A stretch of 64,000 nucleotides of DNA from Eubacterium sp. CAG:251 (GCA_000436835.1 FR889144.1:1-64000); one strand, 5' to 3'; numbered from the stretch's first letter, positions 47,715 to 55,953 are shown. Numbers and translations: made by a program. The notes: a model not told the origin generated them from the letters alone.

Positions 47715-48440
47715 ATGGCTACAAAAGATAAACCAAATAATAAAAATTTAAGAGCGCTTTTCTCTGTCATTTGCCTTTGCATTGTTGCACTTGGGCTGAT
47801 AGTTTATTTTTCAACCAATTCCGCCCACACAACGGATGTAAACGAGGCGACAACGGTTGTTGATAAGGCTAAGGACAAAGAAAAAAAGATTACGACTCAA
47901 CCGTCAACCGCCCTGACAACGCAGGAAAATACGCAAGCTCAAACAACAAAAAAGAGCGAAAATAAAAAGCCGACAACAGTTACCTCAACCGAGGTTTCAA
48001 CAATGACGTCGAGCGATACAAATATTCCCTATAAATCTTTTTATAAATACCCTTGCGATGAAACGGTATTGACACCCTACAGCGAGGAACTTGTTAAAAA
48101 CAAAACTATGAACGATTACAGAGCGCATACGGCAATCGATTTTAAAGCAGCAAAGGGCACAAAGGTCATTTCTATCAACGACGGACTTGTGCTTTCAGTA
48201 ACGAAGGACGCTATGCTCGGCACGGTTATTGAAATTGACCACGGCTCAAAGCTCGTCGCTCGCTATTGCGGTATGGATACGGTTAATGTGTCTGAGGGGG
48301 ACTATGTAACTATCGGCGAAGTTCTCGGCACTCTCGGTACAACTCCGTTTGAGGAAAAAAGCGAAAGTCATCTTCATTTTGAAACTTTGCTTGATAATAA
48401 ATATGTAAATCCGCTTAATGTAATGGGCAAAACAGAGTAA
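47715..48440 (+). CDS. M23-family (LytM) peptidase domain protein, SpoIIQ-like
   Basis: A 241-residue protein with one transmembrane helix (about 13-33), a long S/T-rich linker and an extracellular LytM domain. Metal ligands appear intact: HTAID around the first histidine/aspartate pair and HLHFE at the end. The layout resembles SpoIIQ of spore-formers, where the domain interacts across the forespore membranes, but no partner spoIIIA gene is here. An endopeptidase role on peptidoglycan crosslinks is also possible. Its only ribosome site lies in the preceding terminator hairpin. The stop is followed by ACTTTTGATAAAG, a partial match to the 3'-UTR repeat. Confidence 0.82.
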   Translation: MATKDKPNNKNLRALFSVICLCIVALGLIVYFSTNSAHTTDVNEATTVVDKAKDKEKKITTQPSTALTTQENTQAQTTKKSENKKPTTVTSTEVSTMTSSDTNIPYKSFYKYPCDETVLTPYSEELVKNKTMNDYRAHTAIDFKAAKGTKVISINDGLVLSVTKDAMLGTVIEIDHGSKLVARYCGMDTVNVSEGDYVTIGEVLGTLGTTPFEEKSESHLHFETLLDNKYVNPLNVMGKTE

Positions 48441-48455
48441 ACTTTTGATAAAGTG
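48441..48455 (+). repeat. Partial 3'-UTR repeat (first 14 bp only)
   Basis: ACTTTTGATAAAGTG follows the TAA stop of the M23 gene directly, matching the stop-proximal end of repeats A-C. The rest of the element is missing; a terminator follows immediately. Confidence 0.5.
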
Positions 48456-48456
48456 A

Positions 48457-48497
48457 AAACAGCGACTTGAACTTATTAATTCAAGCCGCTGTTTTTG
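48457..48497 (+). terminator. Terminator of the M23 gene
   Basis: AAACAGCGACTTGAA and TTCAAGCCGCTGTTT form a 15-bp stem with one mismatch, followed by TTG and AT-rich sequence. The sequence resembles the terminator hairpin at 81-105. Confidence 0.82.
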
Positions 48498-48524
48498 TAT
48501 AAATGTTATAATATGTAATTTGTA

Positions 48525-48550
48525 GGGGCGAACATTGTTCGCCCGTTTTT
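48525..48550. repeat. REP-like palindrome (GGGCGAAC-ATT-GTTCGCCC)
   Basis: A perfect 8-bp palindrome with a 3-nt loop, flanked by GTAG and GTTTTT. A related GTAGGGGCGAAC occurs inside the transposase remnant (34524) and a diverged form at 6911. Such palindromes scatter through clostridial genomes and are often linked to REP-associated transposases. It could also end transcripts on the plus strand. Confidence 0.7.
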
Positions 48551-49907
48551 ATTCATTTATATCCGTATTTTCGTCTGATGGCTGTTGCTCATTTTCGTTA
48601 TCCTGAACTTCAACCGAAGGAATTTCGCCATTTGCCTCAGGCACCTGAACGGTAGGATGATAATATTCATCAACCTCGCTGTTTGCCGCCTCGCTTGGTG
48701 CGCTGTTGTTTTCGGCTGCTGTATCGTCAGTATTCGCATAAGACGGATATGAACCGCTTTGAACAGGCTCTTGCTCTGTCGGTACACTGTTTGGATTGTA
48801 GGAATAAAACGGAGCTGCATTTTGATTTTGTGCAGTTTCGTTTTGAGCACTGCTTTGTGTATTATCACAATTATTAGGATTGTAGTAATAATTGCTTTGA
48901 TTGTTGTTATCGTTATAGTTTTGATTGCCGTTTTGAGCACCTGCAAAAGCATATTTAGCCGCTCTTTGCTCTTGCGAAAGAAAATCATCCTCAGTAATTT
49001 TTCCCTCTTGAAGCGCCCTGAGTTTGAAGTTTTCATAATAGAGTGCCTGAGTGGTGAAATAATAAGGAACTACATAAATGCTTGCAATGCCGAATGTGAT
49101 GCAGGTAAGAATCCACCAGCCGATAAAGCTTAAATCAAGAGCGAAAAGCTCGCCTCTGTTGCCGGCAACCATTTTTTTAGATAACTTGAGAGCCTCTGTC
49201 GGCTTCAAATTCGGGTTTTCGCACATAAGCTGGAATGCAAAGTATGAACTGTAGTGATAAACTATTCCTGGGATTACGAAAAGAAGCGACCAAAGGAATT
49301 CAAAAACACCTCTTAAAATATAAATGACGATTTTGTTGCCGTATGTAGGGCCGAACGAAATCTTGAAAATATTTTGAATTTCTTTGCCGAGCCCCAATTG
49401 CTCGTTAGGGTCACGCTTAATAAGCAAAACGTAAAAGCCGCAAAGCGAAACAAAAAGAGGCGAAAGTATCACCGAAACAACAGTAAGGCTTTTTAATCCT
49501 ATATCTTCAAGACCGATGTTACCGTTTACAAACATCGTTGACGGCTTGGCTGAACTGCCGATTATTTTATCTGACGGAGTATATTTTTGACCGAAGCTTT
49601 CAATCGGGTTGTCGCTTGAGCTGTCGCCTGAATCGTTACCGTCATCGTAATCATAATCGTGATTGCCGTTTCCAAAATAATTAAAGAAATCCTCAGGCGT
49701 GTTTTGACCTGAACTGTTATCGCTTGAGCCGTTGCTTGGGCCGAAAATGTCTTCCAAATTATCTCTGCTGTTGTATGCGGAAATGCCTACCGTTAAGCCG
49801 TTTACCAAAAACAAAACGATTGCGCTTAACACAAACAGTGCAAATATCTTTTCTTTAATAATCTGCTTAGCCTGCGATTTAACTAAGCTTCTGTTGATTT
49901 TGTTCAT
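48549..49907 (-). CDS. DUF975 integral membrane protein with low-complexity acidic tail
   Basis: A 452-residue protein. The N-terminal NRSLVKSQAKQIIKEKIFAL and first helix match the start of DUF975. A long acidic S/D/N/G insert (about 48-115) leads to the membrane core with LSKKMVAGNRGELFALDLSF then WWILTCITFGIASIYVVPYY, the DUF975 signature. The last 125 residues are low-complexity N, Q, S and E and cytosolic. Its function is unknown; relatives affect cell-envelope stability. The long inserted and terminal tails are unusual for the family, which is commonly about 230 residues. AAGGAGG precedes the ATG. Confidence 0.82.
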   Translation of the reverse strand: MNKINRSLVKSQAKQIIKEKIFALFVLSAIVLFLVNGLTVGISAYNSRDNLEDIFGPSNGSSDNSSGQNTPEDFFNYFGNGNHDYDYDDGNDSGDSSSDNPIESFGQKYTPSDKIIGSSAKPSTMFVNGNIGLEDIGLKSLTVVSVILSPLFVSLCGFYVLLIKRDPNEQLGLGKEIQNIFKISFGPTYGNKIVIYILRGVFEFLWSLLFVIPGIVYHYSSYFAFQLMCENPNLKPTEALKLSKKMVAGNRGELFALDLSFIGWWILTCITFGIASIYVVPYYFTTQALYYENFKLRALQEGKITEDDFLSQEQRAAKYAFAGAQNGNQNYNDNNNQSNYYYNPNNCDNTQSSAQNETAQNQNAAPFYSYNPNSVPTEQEPVQSGSYPSYANTDDTAAENNSAPSEAANSEVDEYYHPTVQVPEANGEIPSVEVQDNENEQQPSDENTDINE

Positions 49908-49930
49908 AATTTTATCCTCCTTTGGATAAA

Positions 49931-51313
49931 CTAAAACTCAACCTTTTCCTCAATAAACTTTGCAAGTTCATCAATAGAAATTCTAACCTGCTCCATAGTG
50001 TCACGGTCACGTACTGTTACGCAGTTATCCTCAACCGAGTCAAAGTCATAGGTTATGCAGTAAGGAGTACCGATTTCGTCCTGACGGCGATATCTCTTGC
50101 CGATAGAGCCGGCGTCATCATAATCAATGTTGAATTTTTTAGAAAGCATTGCATAAACCTCGCCTGCCTGCTCGTTAAGCTTTTTTGAAAGCGGAAGAAC
50201 AGCAGCCTTAAACGGCGCAATAGCAGGGTGGAAGTGCATAACAATTCTCTTGTCGTTCTTTTCTTCGTCAAGAACCTCCTCGTCGTATGCTTCGGTAAGA
50301 AGTGCCAAGAATAAACGCTCAACACCGAGTGACGGCTCAATAACGTAAGGAACATATTTTTCGCCTGTTGTCTGGTCAAAATATTCAAGGTTTTTGCCGC
50401 TTGTTTTGATATGCTGAGTGAGGTCGTAGTCTGTTCTGTCTGCAACGCCCCAAAGCTCACCCCAACCAAACGGGAATTTATATTCAAAGTCTGTAGTTGC
50501 TTTGGAATAGAAGCAAAGCTCCTCTTGGTCGTGGTCACGAAGTCTGAGGTTATCTTTGCTGATGTTAAGAGAATAAAGCCAATCACGGCAGAAACTTCTC
50601 CAATAATCAAACCATTCAAGGTCAGTGCCCGGTTTGCAGAAAAATTCAAGCTCCATTTGCTCAAATTCTCTTACACGGAAGATGAACTTACCCGGTGTAA
50701 TCTCGTTACGGAATGATTTGCCTACCTGTGCAACACCGAAAGGAATTTTCTTTCTTGTTGTTCTTTGCACGTTTGCAAAGTTTACAAAAATACCCTGCGC
50801 AGTTTCAGGACGGAGATAAATTTCGTCCTTAGCATCCTCAGTAACACCCTGAAAAGTTTTAAACATAAGGTTGAATTGGCGGATATCGGTAAAGTTGTGA
50901 GCGCCGCAATTAGGGCAAGGAATATTGTGCTCCTTAATATAAGCAGCCATTTCCTCGTTACTCCAACCTGCAACATTTGTGCCGTCAAAGCTTTCAATCA
51001 AGTCGTCTGCTCTGTGCCTTGTTTTACATTCGCAGCAGTCCATAAGCGGGTCAGAGAAGCCGCCGAGGTGACCTGAAGCAACCCAAGTCTGCGGGTTCAT
51101 AAGAATTGCGCTGTCAAGGCCTACATTGTATTGGTTTTCCTGGATAAATTTCTTTCTCCAAGCTTTTTTGATGTTTTCCTTAAGTTCAACGCCGAGCGGA
51201 CCGTAGTCCCATGTATTTGCAAGACCGCCGTAAATCTCAGAGCCGGGGTAAACAAATCCTCTTCCCTTGCAAAGAGCAACAAGCTGGTCTAAAGTTTTTT
51301 CTGAATTATCCAT
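49931..51313 (-). CDS. glyQS: Glycyl-tRNA synthetase (single-chain alpha2 type)
   Basis: A 460-residue class II synthetase that charges tRNA-Gly. Motifs include [20 protein letters not shown] at the start, a zinc site [11 protein letters not shown] ... CPNCGAHN, motif 2 [20 protein letters not shown], motif 3 [10 protein letters not shown], and the C-terminal anticodon domain ([14 protein letters not shown]). This homodimeric form is that of Clostridia, archaea and eukaryotes, unlike the split GlyQ/GlyS of many bacteria. I see no T-box leader upstream. GGAGG precedes the ATG. Confidence 0.97.
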   Translation of the reverse strand: MDNSEKTLDQLVALCKGRGFVYPGSEIYGGLANTWDYGPLGVELKENIKKAWRKKFIQENQYNVGLDSAILMNPQTWVASGHLGGFSDPLMDCCECKTRHRADDLIESFDGTNVAGWSNEEMAAYIKEHNIPCPNCGAHNFTDIRQFNLMFKTFQGVTEDAKDEIYLRPETAQGIFVNFANVQRTTRKKIPFGVAQVGKSFRNEITPGKFIFRVREFEQMELEFFCKPGTDLEWFDYWRSFCRDWLYSLNISKDNLRLRDHDQEELCFYSKATTDFEYKFPFGWGELWGVADRTDYDLTQHIKTSGKNLEYFDQTTGEKYVPYVIEPSLGVERLFLALLTEAYDEEVLDEEKNDKRIVMHFHPAIAPFKAAVLPLSKKLNEQAGEVYAMLSKKFNIDYDDAGSIGKRYRRQDEIGTPYCITYDFDSVEDNCVTVRDRDTMEQVRISIDELAKFIEEKVEF

Positions 51314-51376
51314 TGCATTTTCCTCCGTTAGTTATATACACTTTATTTTACTATGTTTTTATTAATAAGTCAATTA

Positions 51377-51412
51377 TAAGTTGTGAATAAGCAGTAAGTT
51401 GTGAATAAGCAG
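51377..51412. repeat. Perfect 18-bp tandem duplication
   Basis: TAAGTTGTGAATAAGCAG occurs twice without a gap (51377-51394 and 51395-51412), about 65 bp upstream of the glyQS start. It includes a Shine-Dalgarno-free, A/T-rich unit and may alter the leader length between strains. Confidence 0.75.
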
Positions 51413-51415
51413 CCA

Positions 51416-51545
51416 TAGCGTCGAAAGAAATTCCGTGTTTAGAAAGCTAAGGCTGCGAAGAAGTAGTCAGAATTGGATTTTTAGTGAGAGGAGCTGTACG
51501 TGTGTACTGCCCTCTCGCTAAAAATTCAAAGCGCCCGACGTTTTG
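51416..51545. repeat. Fragments of both dispersed repeat families upstream of glyQS
   Basis: GCGTCGAAAGAAATTCCGTG (51419-51438) matches the core of the 3'-UTR repeat, and GAGCTGTACGTGTGTACTGC (51489-51508) with following CAAAGCGCC matches the block at 25208-25250 read on the other strand. The order differs from the full copies, so this is a rearranged or partial element. Confidence 0.6.
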
Positions 51546-51581
51546 TCGCCATATCCTTTAGGATATTAAGGCAAAACGTTC
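51537..51581. repeat. Long hairpin with near-perfect 20-nt arms
   Basis: ACGTTTTG/CAAAACGT, GCC/GGC and ATATCCT/AGGATAT pair in register around a 2-nt loop, with small bulges of 2 and 3 nt. It lies in the gap between the G5/3D gene and glyQS. This 440-bp gap holds no gene: just repeats, this hairpin and a terminator. Confidence 0.6.
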
Positions 51582-51699
51582 AAATGCCGATGATATGATT
51601 GTTACAGCGTAATGTGATTACACTATTAAAAATCAATTTCTAATAATTATAAATATTGGGGGGCGCAGTTATGGCTATTTATTCGCAACCGTAAAAAAG

Positions 51700-51728
51700 A
51701 AAAAGGGAAAGCAAAGCTTTCCCTTAAA
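51700..51728 (-). terminator. Terminator of the G5/3D wall-protein gene
   Basis: AAGGGAAAGC (51703-51712) and GCTTTCCCTT (51716-51725) form a perfect 10-bp stem, followed on the minus strand by TTTCTTTTTT. Confidence 0.88.
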
Positions 51729-51754
51729 CGAACCTTAATTAATTAATTTAATAC

Positions 51755-52984
51755 TTACCAGCCTAAGCGCATAATTGTAAGTGTGCACTTGCCGGTGCCG
51801 TATCTGTAGCAAGCTCTGTGTCCTTCAGGTGTGAAGATATCTACTCGACCTACCTGTGAAAGTCCTGAGCCGCCTCTGTCAACTACTGTGTAGTTTGTGC
51901 CGTCAATATTGACGATTGAGCCCATAGGAAGCCAATTGCAGGCAATGTAATAAGGATTTTTCATTCCGTTTGATACATGTCTGCCGCTTGCAGTTTGACC
52001 TGAGCCTGTGCCGCAAGTACCGCATGCACAATAGTGGGTGTATCTGCCTGTAATAACTTGACCTACCTTGTAGCCTCTTTTTTTCGATACGCCGTTGGTT
52101 TTAACCTTTGCGCCGTCTGTTTCTTTAGTGCCAACCTTTACTACCTTGTTTTTTGCCTTGGTAATAACCTTTTTGCTGACAACCTTTTGAGTTTTCTTTT
52201 TACCGTTTACATATTTAACTTTATATGTTACGTTGGCAGTACCCTTTTTACCTTTTTTAACTACGGTTTCAATACCTTCGTAAACATCGTCGTTTTCTTT
52301 TTCAACGGTTTTATATTTGATTTTTTCTTTTTTGGTAACTTGCTTATATGTTACACGGTTTACCGTTACCTTGGTTTTTTTGGTAATCTGCTTGTTTTCA
52401 GCCGGAGTGGTGTAGTCGTTGCTTCCCAATTCTACGTTTGCTGCATCAAGAAGGTCTGATACCGTTCCGCTTACAACAGGCACCTTGTATGTTTCGCCGT
52501 CAACCTTAAGTGTGGTTGTCTTAGATGAAATATACTTGATTACCATACCGCTTGTAACTGTATCGCTGAGCTGGCAGTTAAGAGTAACATTGTTTGTGTT
52601 AAAGCCGATTTCGTCGAGCGCCTCTTTAACTGTGTCGCCATATACGTTATAAGTGTTGATAGTTCCATTGAATTCTACATTAACATCATTAAGTCTGTCA
52701 ATTTTGATTACTCCGCCCTTACCTGCGTTAAAAGAGCTGATATCGAGTTTGTCTGTATCGTTCAATGCAATGTTTGCTTGCGACAGGATTTCGATAGGTT
52801 CCGTTTCGTTTGTCGTAATTGAATATGTGTTATTATCAACGTCAATTTGAACATTATAGTTAGAAGCCATTTGAGCAAATGCTGTTGATGCAAAAATTAC
52901 GATTGCCAACACGAATACAATTACTGCCGTTACGACTTTGCGACTTAAGCCACGTATGTCGCCGGTTGTTGATTGGTTAGTCAT
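51755..52984 (-). CDS. Secreted cell-wall protein with DUF348, G5 and 3D domains (YabE/Rpf-like)
   Basis: A 409-residue exported protein. A signal/anchor helix (about 16-38) is followed by three DUF348 repeats (about 45-190; VNVEFNGTINTYNVYGDTVK), a G5 domain (about 205-285) and a C-terminal 3D domain (about 310-409) with TASGRHVSNGMKNPYYIACN, VDRGGSGLSQVGRVDIF. The 3D fold is that of lytic transglycosylases such as MltA, and relatives help cells leave dormancy. The first of the three defining aspartates seems to be replaced (ACNWLPMGS), while the last two are present. I start at 52984 with AAGGAG 7 bases upstream; an in-frame extension overlaps the structured leader. Confidence 0.9.
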   Translation of the reverse strand: MTNQSTTGDIRGLSRKVVTAVIVFVLAIVIFASTAFAQMASNYNVQIDVDNNTYSITTNETEPIEILSQANIALNDTDKLDISSFNAGKGGVIKIDRLNDVNVEFNGTINTYNVYGDTVKEALDEIGFNTNNVTLNCQLSDTVTSGMVIKYISSKTTTLKVDGETYKVPVVSGTVSDLLDAANVELGSNDYTTPAENKQITKKTKVTVNRVTYKQVTKKEKIKYKTVEKENDDVYEGIETVVKKGKKGTANVTYKVKYVNGKKKTQKVVSKKVITKAKNKVVKVGTKETDGAKVKTNGVSKKRGYKVGQVITGRYTHYCACGTCGTGSGQTASGRHVSNGMKNPYYIACNWLPMGSIVNIDGTNYTVVDRGGSGLSQVGRVDIFTPEGHRACYRYGTGKCTLTIMRLGW

Positions 52985-53123
52985 CTTAATCTCCTTTTGT
53001 GATAGAAATATTAGGGTTTCGCTTTGAAACATAGTTCCTAATACCGACACGAATGTAGCTACATAAAATTTCGTATCGAGCAGAGTTGTTTTTTCTGCTT
53101 CACCGTTATTATTTCCTCGAGCG
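52985..53123 (-). promoter_or_regulatory. Structured 5' leader of the G5/3D gene (riboswitch candidate)
   Basis: The 139-nt leader can form three successive hairpins: GCAGA...TCTGC (53080-53098), TTCGTATCG with CGACACGAA (53045-53078), and TTAGG-GTTTC with GAAAC...CCTAA (53011-53041). The last two precede the ribosome site. Genes for wall enzymes of this type are often controlled by the c-di-AMP (ydaO/yuaA) riboswitch. Short blocks GGTGAA and AGCTAC faintly recall its conserved parts, but the match is weak, so the class is open. Confidence 0.4.
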
Positions 53124-53129
53124 ATTGCC

Positions 53130-53158
53130 ATTATAGTGACAAATGCATAATGTGTCAA
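53130..53158 (-). promoter_or_regulatory. Consensus promoter of the G5/3D gene
   Basis: On the minus strand a perfect TTGACA (53153-53158), 17 bp and a perfect TATAAT (53130-53135). It is the closest to consensus in the window. Confidence 0.82.
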
Positions 53159-53411
53159 TAATTCAGAAGTTAAGATTTTGTATAATATGCACAAACGTTT
53201 TTAACATTGTAGTATGGTTACAAAAGGGTTACACCATATCTTGTGGTTATATTCTTTAACGATTTAGCGTACAAAAGTATTTTTTTGTAAAATCCTTAGA
53301 AATGCCACTTTTAAATCTTACAATTTGTAACATTTTTATTTGTAACTTTTTATAAACCCAATATATTGTATAAAACGGTGAAAATAAGAAATCGCACAAC
53401 ACTATATAGAT

Positions 53412-53448
53412 ATTGTACGATAAGCTAACTGTTAGTGTTTCGTACAAT
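53412..53448. repeat. Nested inverted repeat in an AT-rich gap
   Basis: ATTGTACGA (53412-53420) and TCGTACAAT (53440-53448) are exact complements; between them CTAAC-T-GTTAG (53425-53435) forms a second small palindrome. It lies 220 bp upstream of the G5/3D promoter with no gene nearby. The 445-bp gap 53195-53639 otherwise holds only AT-rich sequence and the next terminator. Confidence 0.5.
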
Positions 53449-53577
53449 TATTTTTGCTGTATTTTAAGCACTTTTGTTCGATAAACCGCTCTGAAATCGC
53501 ACCGTTACTTATATATGATATTTATTATATATTATATTATTTAAAACTATTATATATAGAAGTGCAAAATGCAGACA

Positions 53578-53618
53578 AGAAAAAAGTCTGTAACCGTAAA
53601 ATCAGGTTACAGACTGTA
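53578..53618 (-). terminator. Terminator of the three-gene membrane operon
   Basis: AGTCTGTAACC (53585-53595) and GGTTACAGACT (53605-53615) form a perfect 11-bp stem followed on the minus strand by TTTTTTC. Confidence 0.9.
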
Positions 53619-53639
53619 ATTATTTGCGATTTTAAGTCG

Positions 53640-54455
53640 TTATTTTGAATCAAGCGATTTTGTTATTTTTACATTTGCAAAAACAGAGATTGCCGCAATC
53701 AAAACTCCCAAAACTATGCTTACATAGCAAGCACCGTTTACCGCCGACGTAAATGCCGTTTGATAAATTTGCGGTGAAATGTTAAGCCTTTGCGAAATTC
53801 TTGCAATAAGGCTTGCTATGCCTGCTGCGGTGAATGTAAATCCTGTTACGGTAAATGCAACAAAGATATTAAACATAATTTCACGTGAACGCCTAAACAA
53901 AACAAGAAGTAATATTATAGGTAAAGCAACTAAAAGAATCCCGATTGAAAGAAAATGCAAATAATTGCTGTTGAAAGTGCTGATAAAATCAGCGATGGCT
54001 TCCGTGTTCTTCAGCCCAAAGCAGTCGGAATAAGCTTGAGCCGCCTTTACCGCCGTGTTGTGAATAAGCGCTTCGTCATATTGCATATTGTTGCCCTCAA
54101 GATATTCCTTGCAAAGAGAGTCAAACTGCGCAATTTGATTTTTTGAATAAAGGTCAGGGTTGTCCTGATTGTAAAGCCTTGTAAGTGCGCTTGAATTTGA
54201 AATGTCATTATTTTTGTATACTGCGTCAAAAACTCTTGATGGAATACCGCTTTGCGCCTCAAGCACGCTTATTTGGTCCTTAAATGCTTTTTCACATTGC
54301 TCGCTTACATTGCATTTGTCAAAAACATAATTCATATATTTTTGCGACAAAACGGTAGATTTTGTTATTGAAATTCCGAATAATAAAATCGAACCTGCGG
54401 CAATAAGCAGGGTAAGGATAAAGCATATTGCTTTTCGTGATTTTGAAAGTGTCAT
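53640..54455 (-). CDS. Membrane protein of unknown function, third gene of an unknown operon
   Basis: A 271-residue protein with an N-terminal transmembrane helix (about 10-30), an extracellular helical domain of about 125 residues (YVFDKCNVSEQCEKAFKDQI; NSNYLHFLSIG) and three further helices at the end (about 170-260). The layout recalls a receptor or channel subunit, but no motif is recognised. GGAGGAGC precedes the ATG, and it starts 10 bp after the previous gene, so the three genes 53640-55953 form one unit. Confidence 0.7.
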   Translation of the reverse strand: MTLSKSRKAICFILTLLIAAGSILLFGISITKSTVLSQKYMNYVFDKCNVSEQCEKAFKDQISVLEAQSGIPSRVFDAVYKNNDISNSSALTRLYNQDNPDLYSKNQIAQFDSLCKEYLEGNNMQYDEALIHNTAVKAAQAYSDCFGLKNTEAIADFISTFNSNYLHFLSIGILLVALPIILLLVLFRRSREIMFNIFVAFTVTGFTFTAAGIASLIARISQRLNISPQIYQTAFTSAVNGACYVSIVLGVLIAAISVFANVKITKSLDSK

Positions 54456-54465
54456 CTGCTCCTCC

Positions 54466-55089
54466 TTATGCGTTTACCTTGGCGCCGCTTTTCATAACCG
54501 CAACGCAAACATAGTATTCGTTTGATATTCCTGCTCCGACGCTGTTGTCTGTATAAAGCACAAGTGCTCTTGAAAGCCCTGCACCGGCATTTTTGAGCTC
54601 GTGCTTGTTATGAGCGGTGTATATGCTTTTAATTGTGTATTCATAAGAGGAATAGAAAGTGTCAATATTTATTGTGTCACCCTCGCTTGCAAGTTTGATT
54701 TTTGCACTGTTATTTTTGTAAACTTCTGCAAAGCAGGTGGCGATTTCACCCGGAAGCGATGAGCCTATATTAATGTTAAATCTTTCGTTTGCATTGACTT
54801 TGTCTGCCTTGTAAATAAGCGGCAGGCTCTCGTCGCCGACGCTGATTTTACCGATTACAGAGTTGTTTTCAAGCTTGTTAAACGATGATTTTTTTATACT
54901 TCCGTTTTCCTCTTTAATGTCAAAAGAGGTTATTTCATTAACTTGCTTGCCCTGTTCGGCTGCCATTTGAAAGCCTTTATCAGGGGTAAGTGCGTTGATG
55001 ATTCCCACATACAAAACGGAAAGTATAATCGCTGTAAAAATCGGCAAAAGTATCCCGTTAATTAATAATCTTTTTTCATTTTTTGTCAT
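54466..55089 (-). CDS. Single-pass membrane protein of unknown function, second gene of the operon
   Basis: A 207-residue protein with one N-terminal transmembrane helix (about 8-30) and an extracellular domain. Within it are GKISVGDESLPLIYKADKVN and a C-terminal LSRALVLYTDNSVGAGISNE then YYVCVAVMKSGAKVNA. The domain resembles sortase-like or pilus-associated beta folds in its strand pattern, but there is no catalytic cysteine-arginine pair that I can identify. Function unknown. Confidence 0.68.
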   Translation of the reverse strand: MTKNEKRLLINGILLPIFTAIILSVLYVGIINALTPDKGFQMAAEQGKQVNEITSFDIKEENGSIKKSSFNKLENNSVIGKISVGDESLPLIYKADKVNANERFNINIGSSLPGEIATCFAEVYKNNSAKIKLASEGDTINIDTFYSSYEYTIKSIYTAHNKHELKNAGAGLSRALVLYTDNSVGAGISNEYYVCVAVMKSGAKVNA

Positions 55090-55101
55090 ATTTTTGCCCT
55101 G

Positions 55102-55953
55102 CTATCTGTTGATATCCTGCGCCTGAAGGGCGTTTTGCATAAAATTATTCTTTTTCTTCTTAGGCTTGTATGCAGGTGGGTTTTTAAGCTTCTTCATAAG
55201 GCTGCTGCCTTTTTTTGCGGTGAGCTTGTTAATCTCGTGAACAGGGCCTGACATATAGTCTGACATATACTTGTCAGCCACAGCCATCATATCCTTGTCA
55301 TTTTGCATAGCGCCCAAAATGGTTACGCCGATAACGTCCTGAACCTCATTTGTGCCGTCCTCATAAACTTCGTTGAGCATTTTGAAAAGCCTTTTTTGGT
55401 CAGCGCTGTTTCCGTTTTTGATTACATCTATTACCTTAGGTGTGCCAATCTCCGTGAAAAATGTTTCAGGTAAAAATTCACCGTATTTTACAATATTTTT
55501 CTTGATATCTTCTTTAAATTCAGGATATAAAGTGCCAAATCTGTTTGCAAGTGAGTCGCAATCATAGCTGATAACTCCGTTTTTAGCCTTTGTTCTTGAA
55601 ACAGCCTTAGGCATTTTAACCTTGTCAAGATTAACCTGCTTTCTTGCCTTGAAAATTCCGCTGATTTCGTCGTTGATTTCGTTGCCGAGGCTCTTTGCGT
55701 CTTTTTCATTGTAAGTCTCTGCATCAAAAAGCGAACGTGAAATAGTATCAAACTGAGGTTCGTTAGCCTTGTAATCATAGCAACATTCAAAAGCCATCGT
55801 GCTTGCGCTGCTGTCGTACATAATTCTGTATGCGCCTTTTTCGCCTGCAAAAGTTATGCTCTTTTCGTCCTCGTTAACTTTTTTGAAGTCAAGCTCCTCG
55901 TTAGTTTGGATGAGCTGCTTTTCTGCAATCTTAAAAACTTCACTTATTTCCAT
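55102..55953 (-). CDS. Cytosolic protein of unknown function, first gene of the operon
   Basis: A 283-residue soluble protein with no signal or membrane segment. The N-terminal half is an alpha/beta domain (SITFAGEKGAYRIMYDSSAS; AFECCYDYKANEPQ), the middle part is helical, and the end is a basic tail (PPAYKPKKKKNN). I place the start at the ATG at 55953, 10 bases after GGAG; an in-frame TTG at 55971 overlaps that site. The two genes that follow encode membrane proteins, so it may be their cytosolic partner. No family is recognised. Confidence 0.68.
   Translation of the reverse strand: MEISEVFKIAEKQLIQTNEELDFKKVNEDEKSITFAGEKGAYRIMYDSSASTMAFECCYDYKANEPQFDTISRSLFDAETYNEKDAKSLGNEINDEISGIFKARKQVNLDKVKMPKAVSRTKAKNGVISYDCDSLANRFGTLYPEFKEDIKKNIVKYGEFLPETFFTEIGTPKVIDVIKNGNSADQKRLFKMLNEVYEDGTNEVQDVIGVTILGAMQNDKDMMAVADKYMSDYMSGPVHEINKLTAKKGSSLMKKLKNPPAYKPKKKKNNFMQNALQAQDINR

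Noticed and set aside
51314..51754. T-box riboswitch upstream of glycyl-tRNA synthetase
   Set aside because: I looked for the TGGNACCRCG antiterminator block on the minus strand and did not find it; the region is explained by repeats and a terminator.
53256..53447. 63-residue minus-strand open frame in the AT-rich gap
   Set aside because: Starts inside the nested palindrome, lacks a ribosome site, and reads as low-complexity aromatic/hydrophobic residues.
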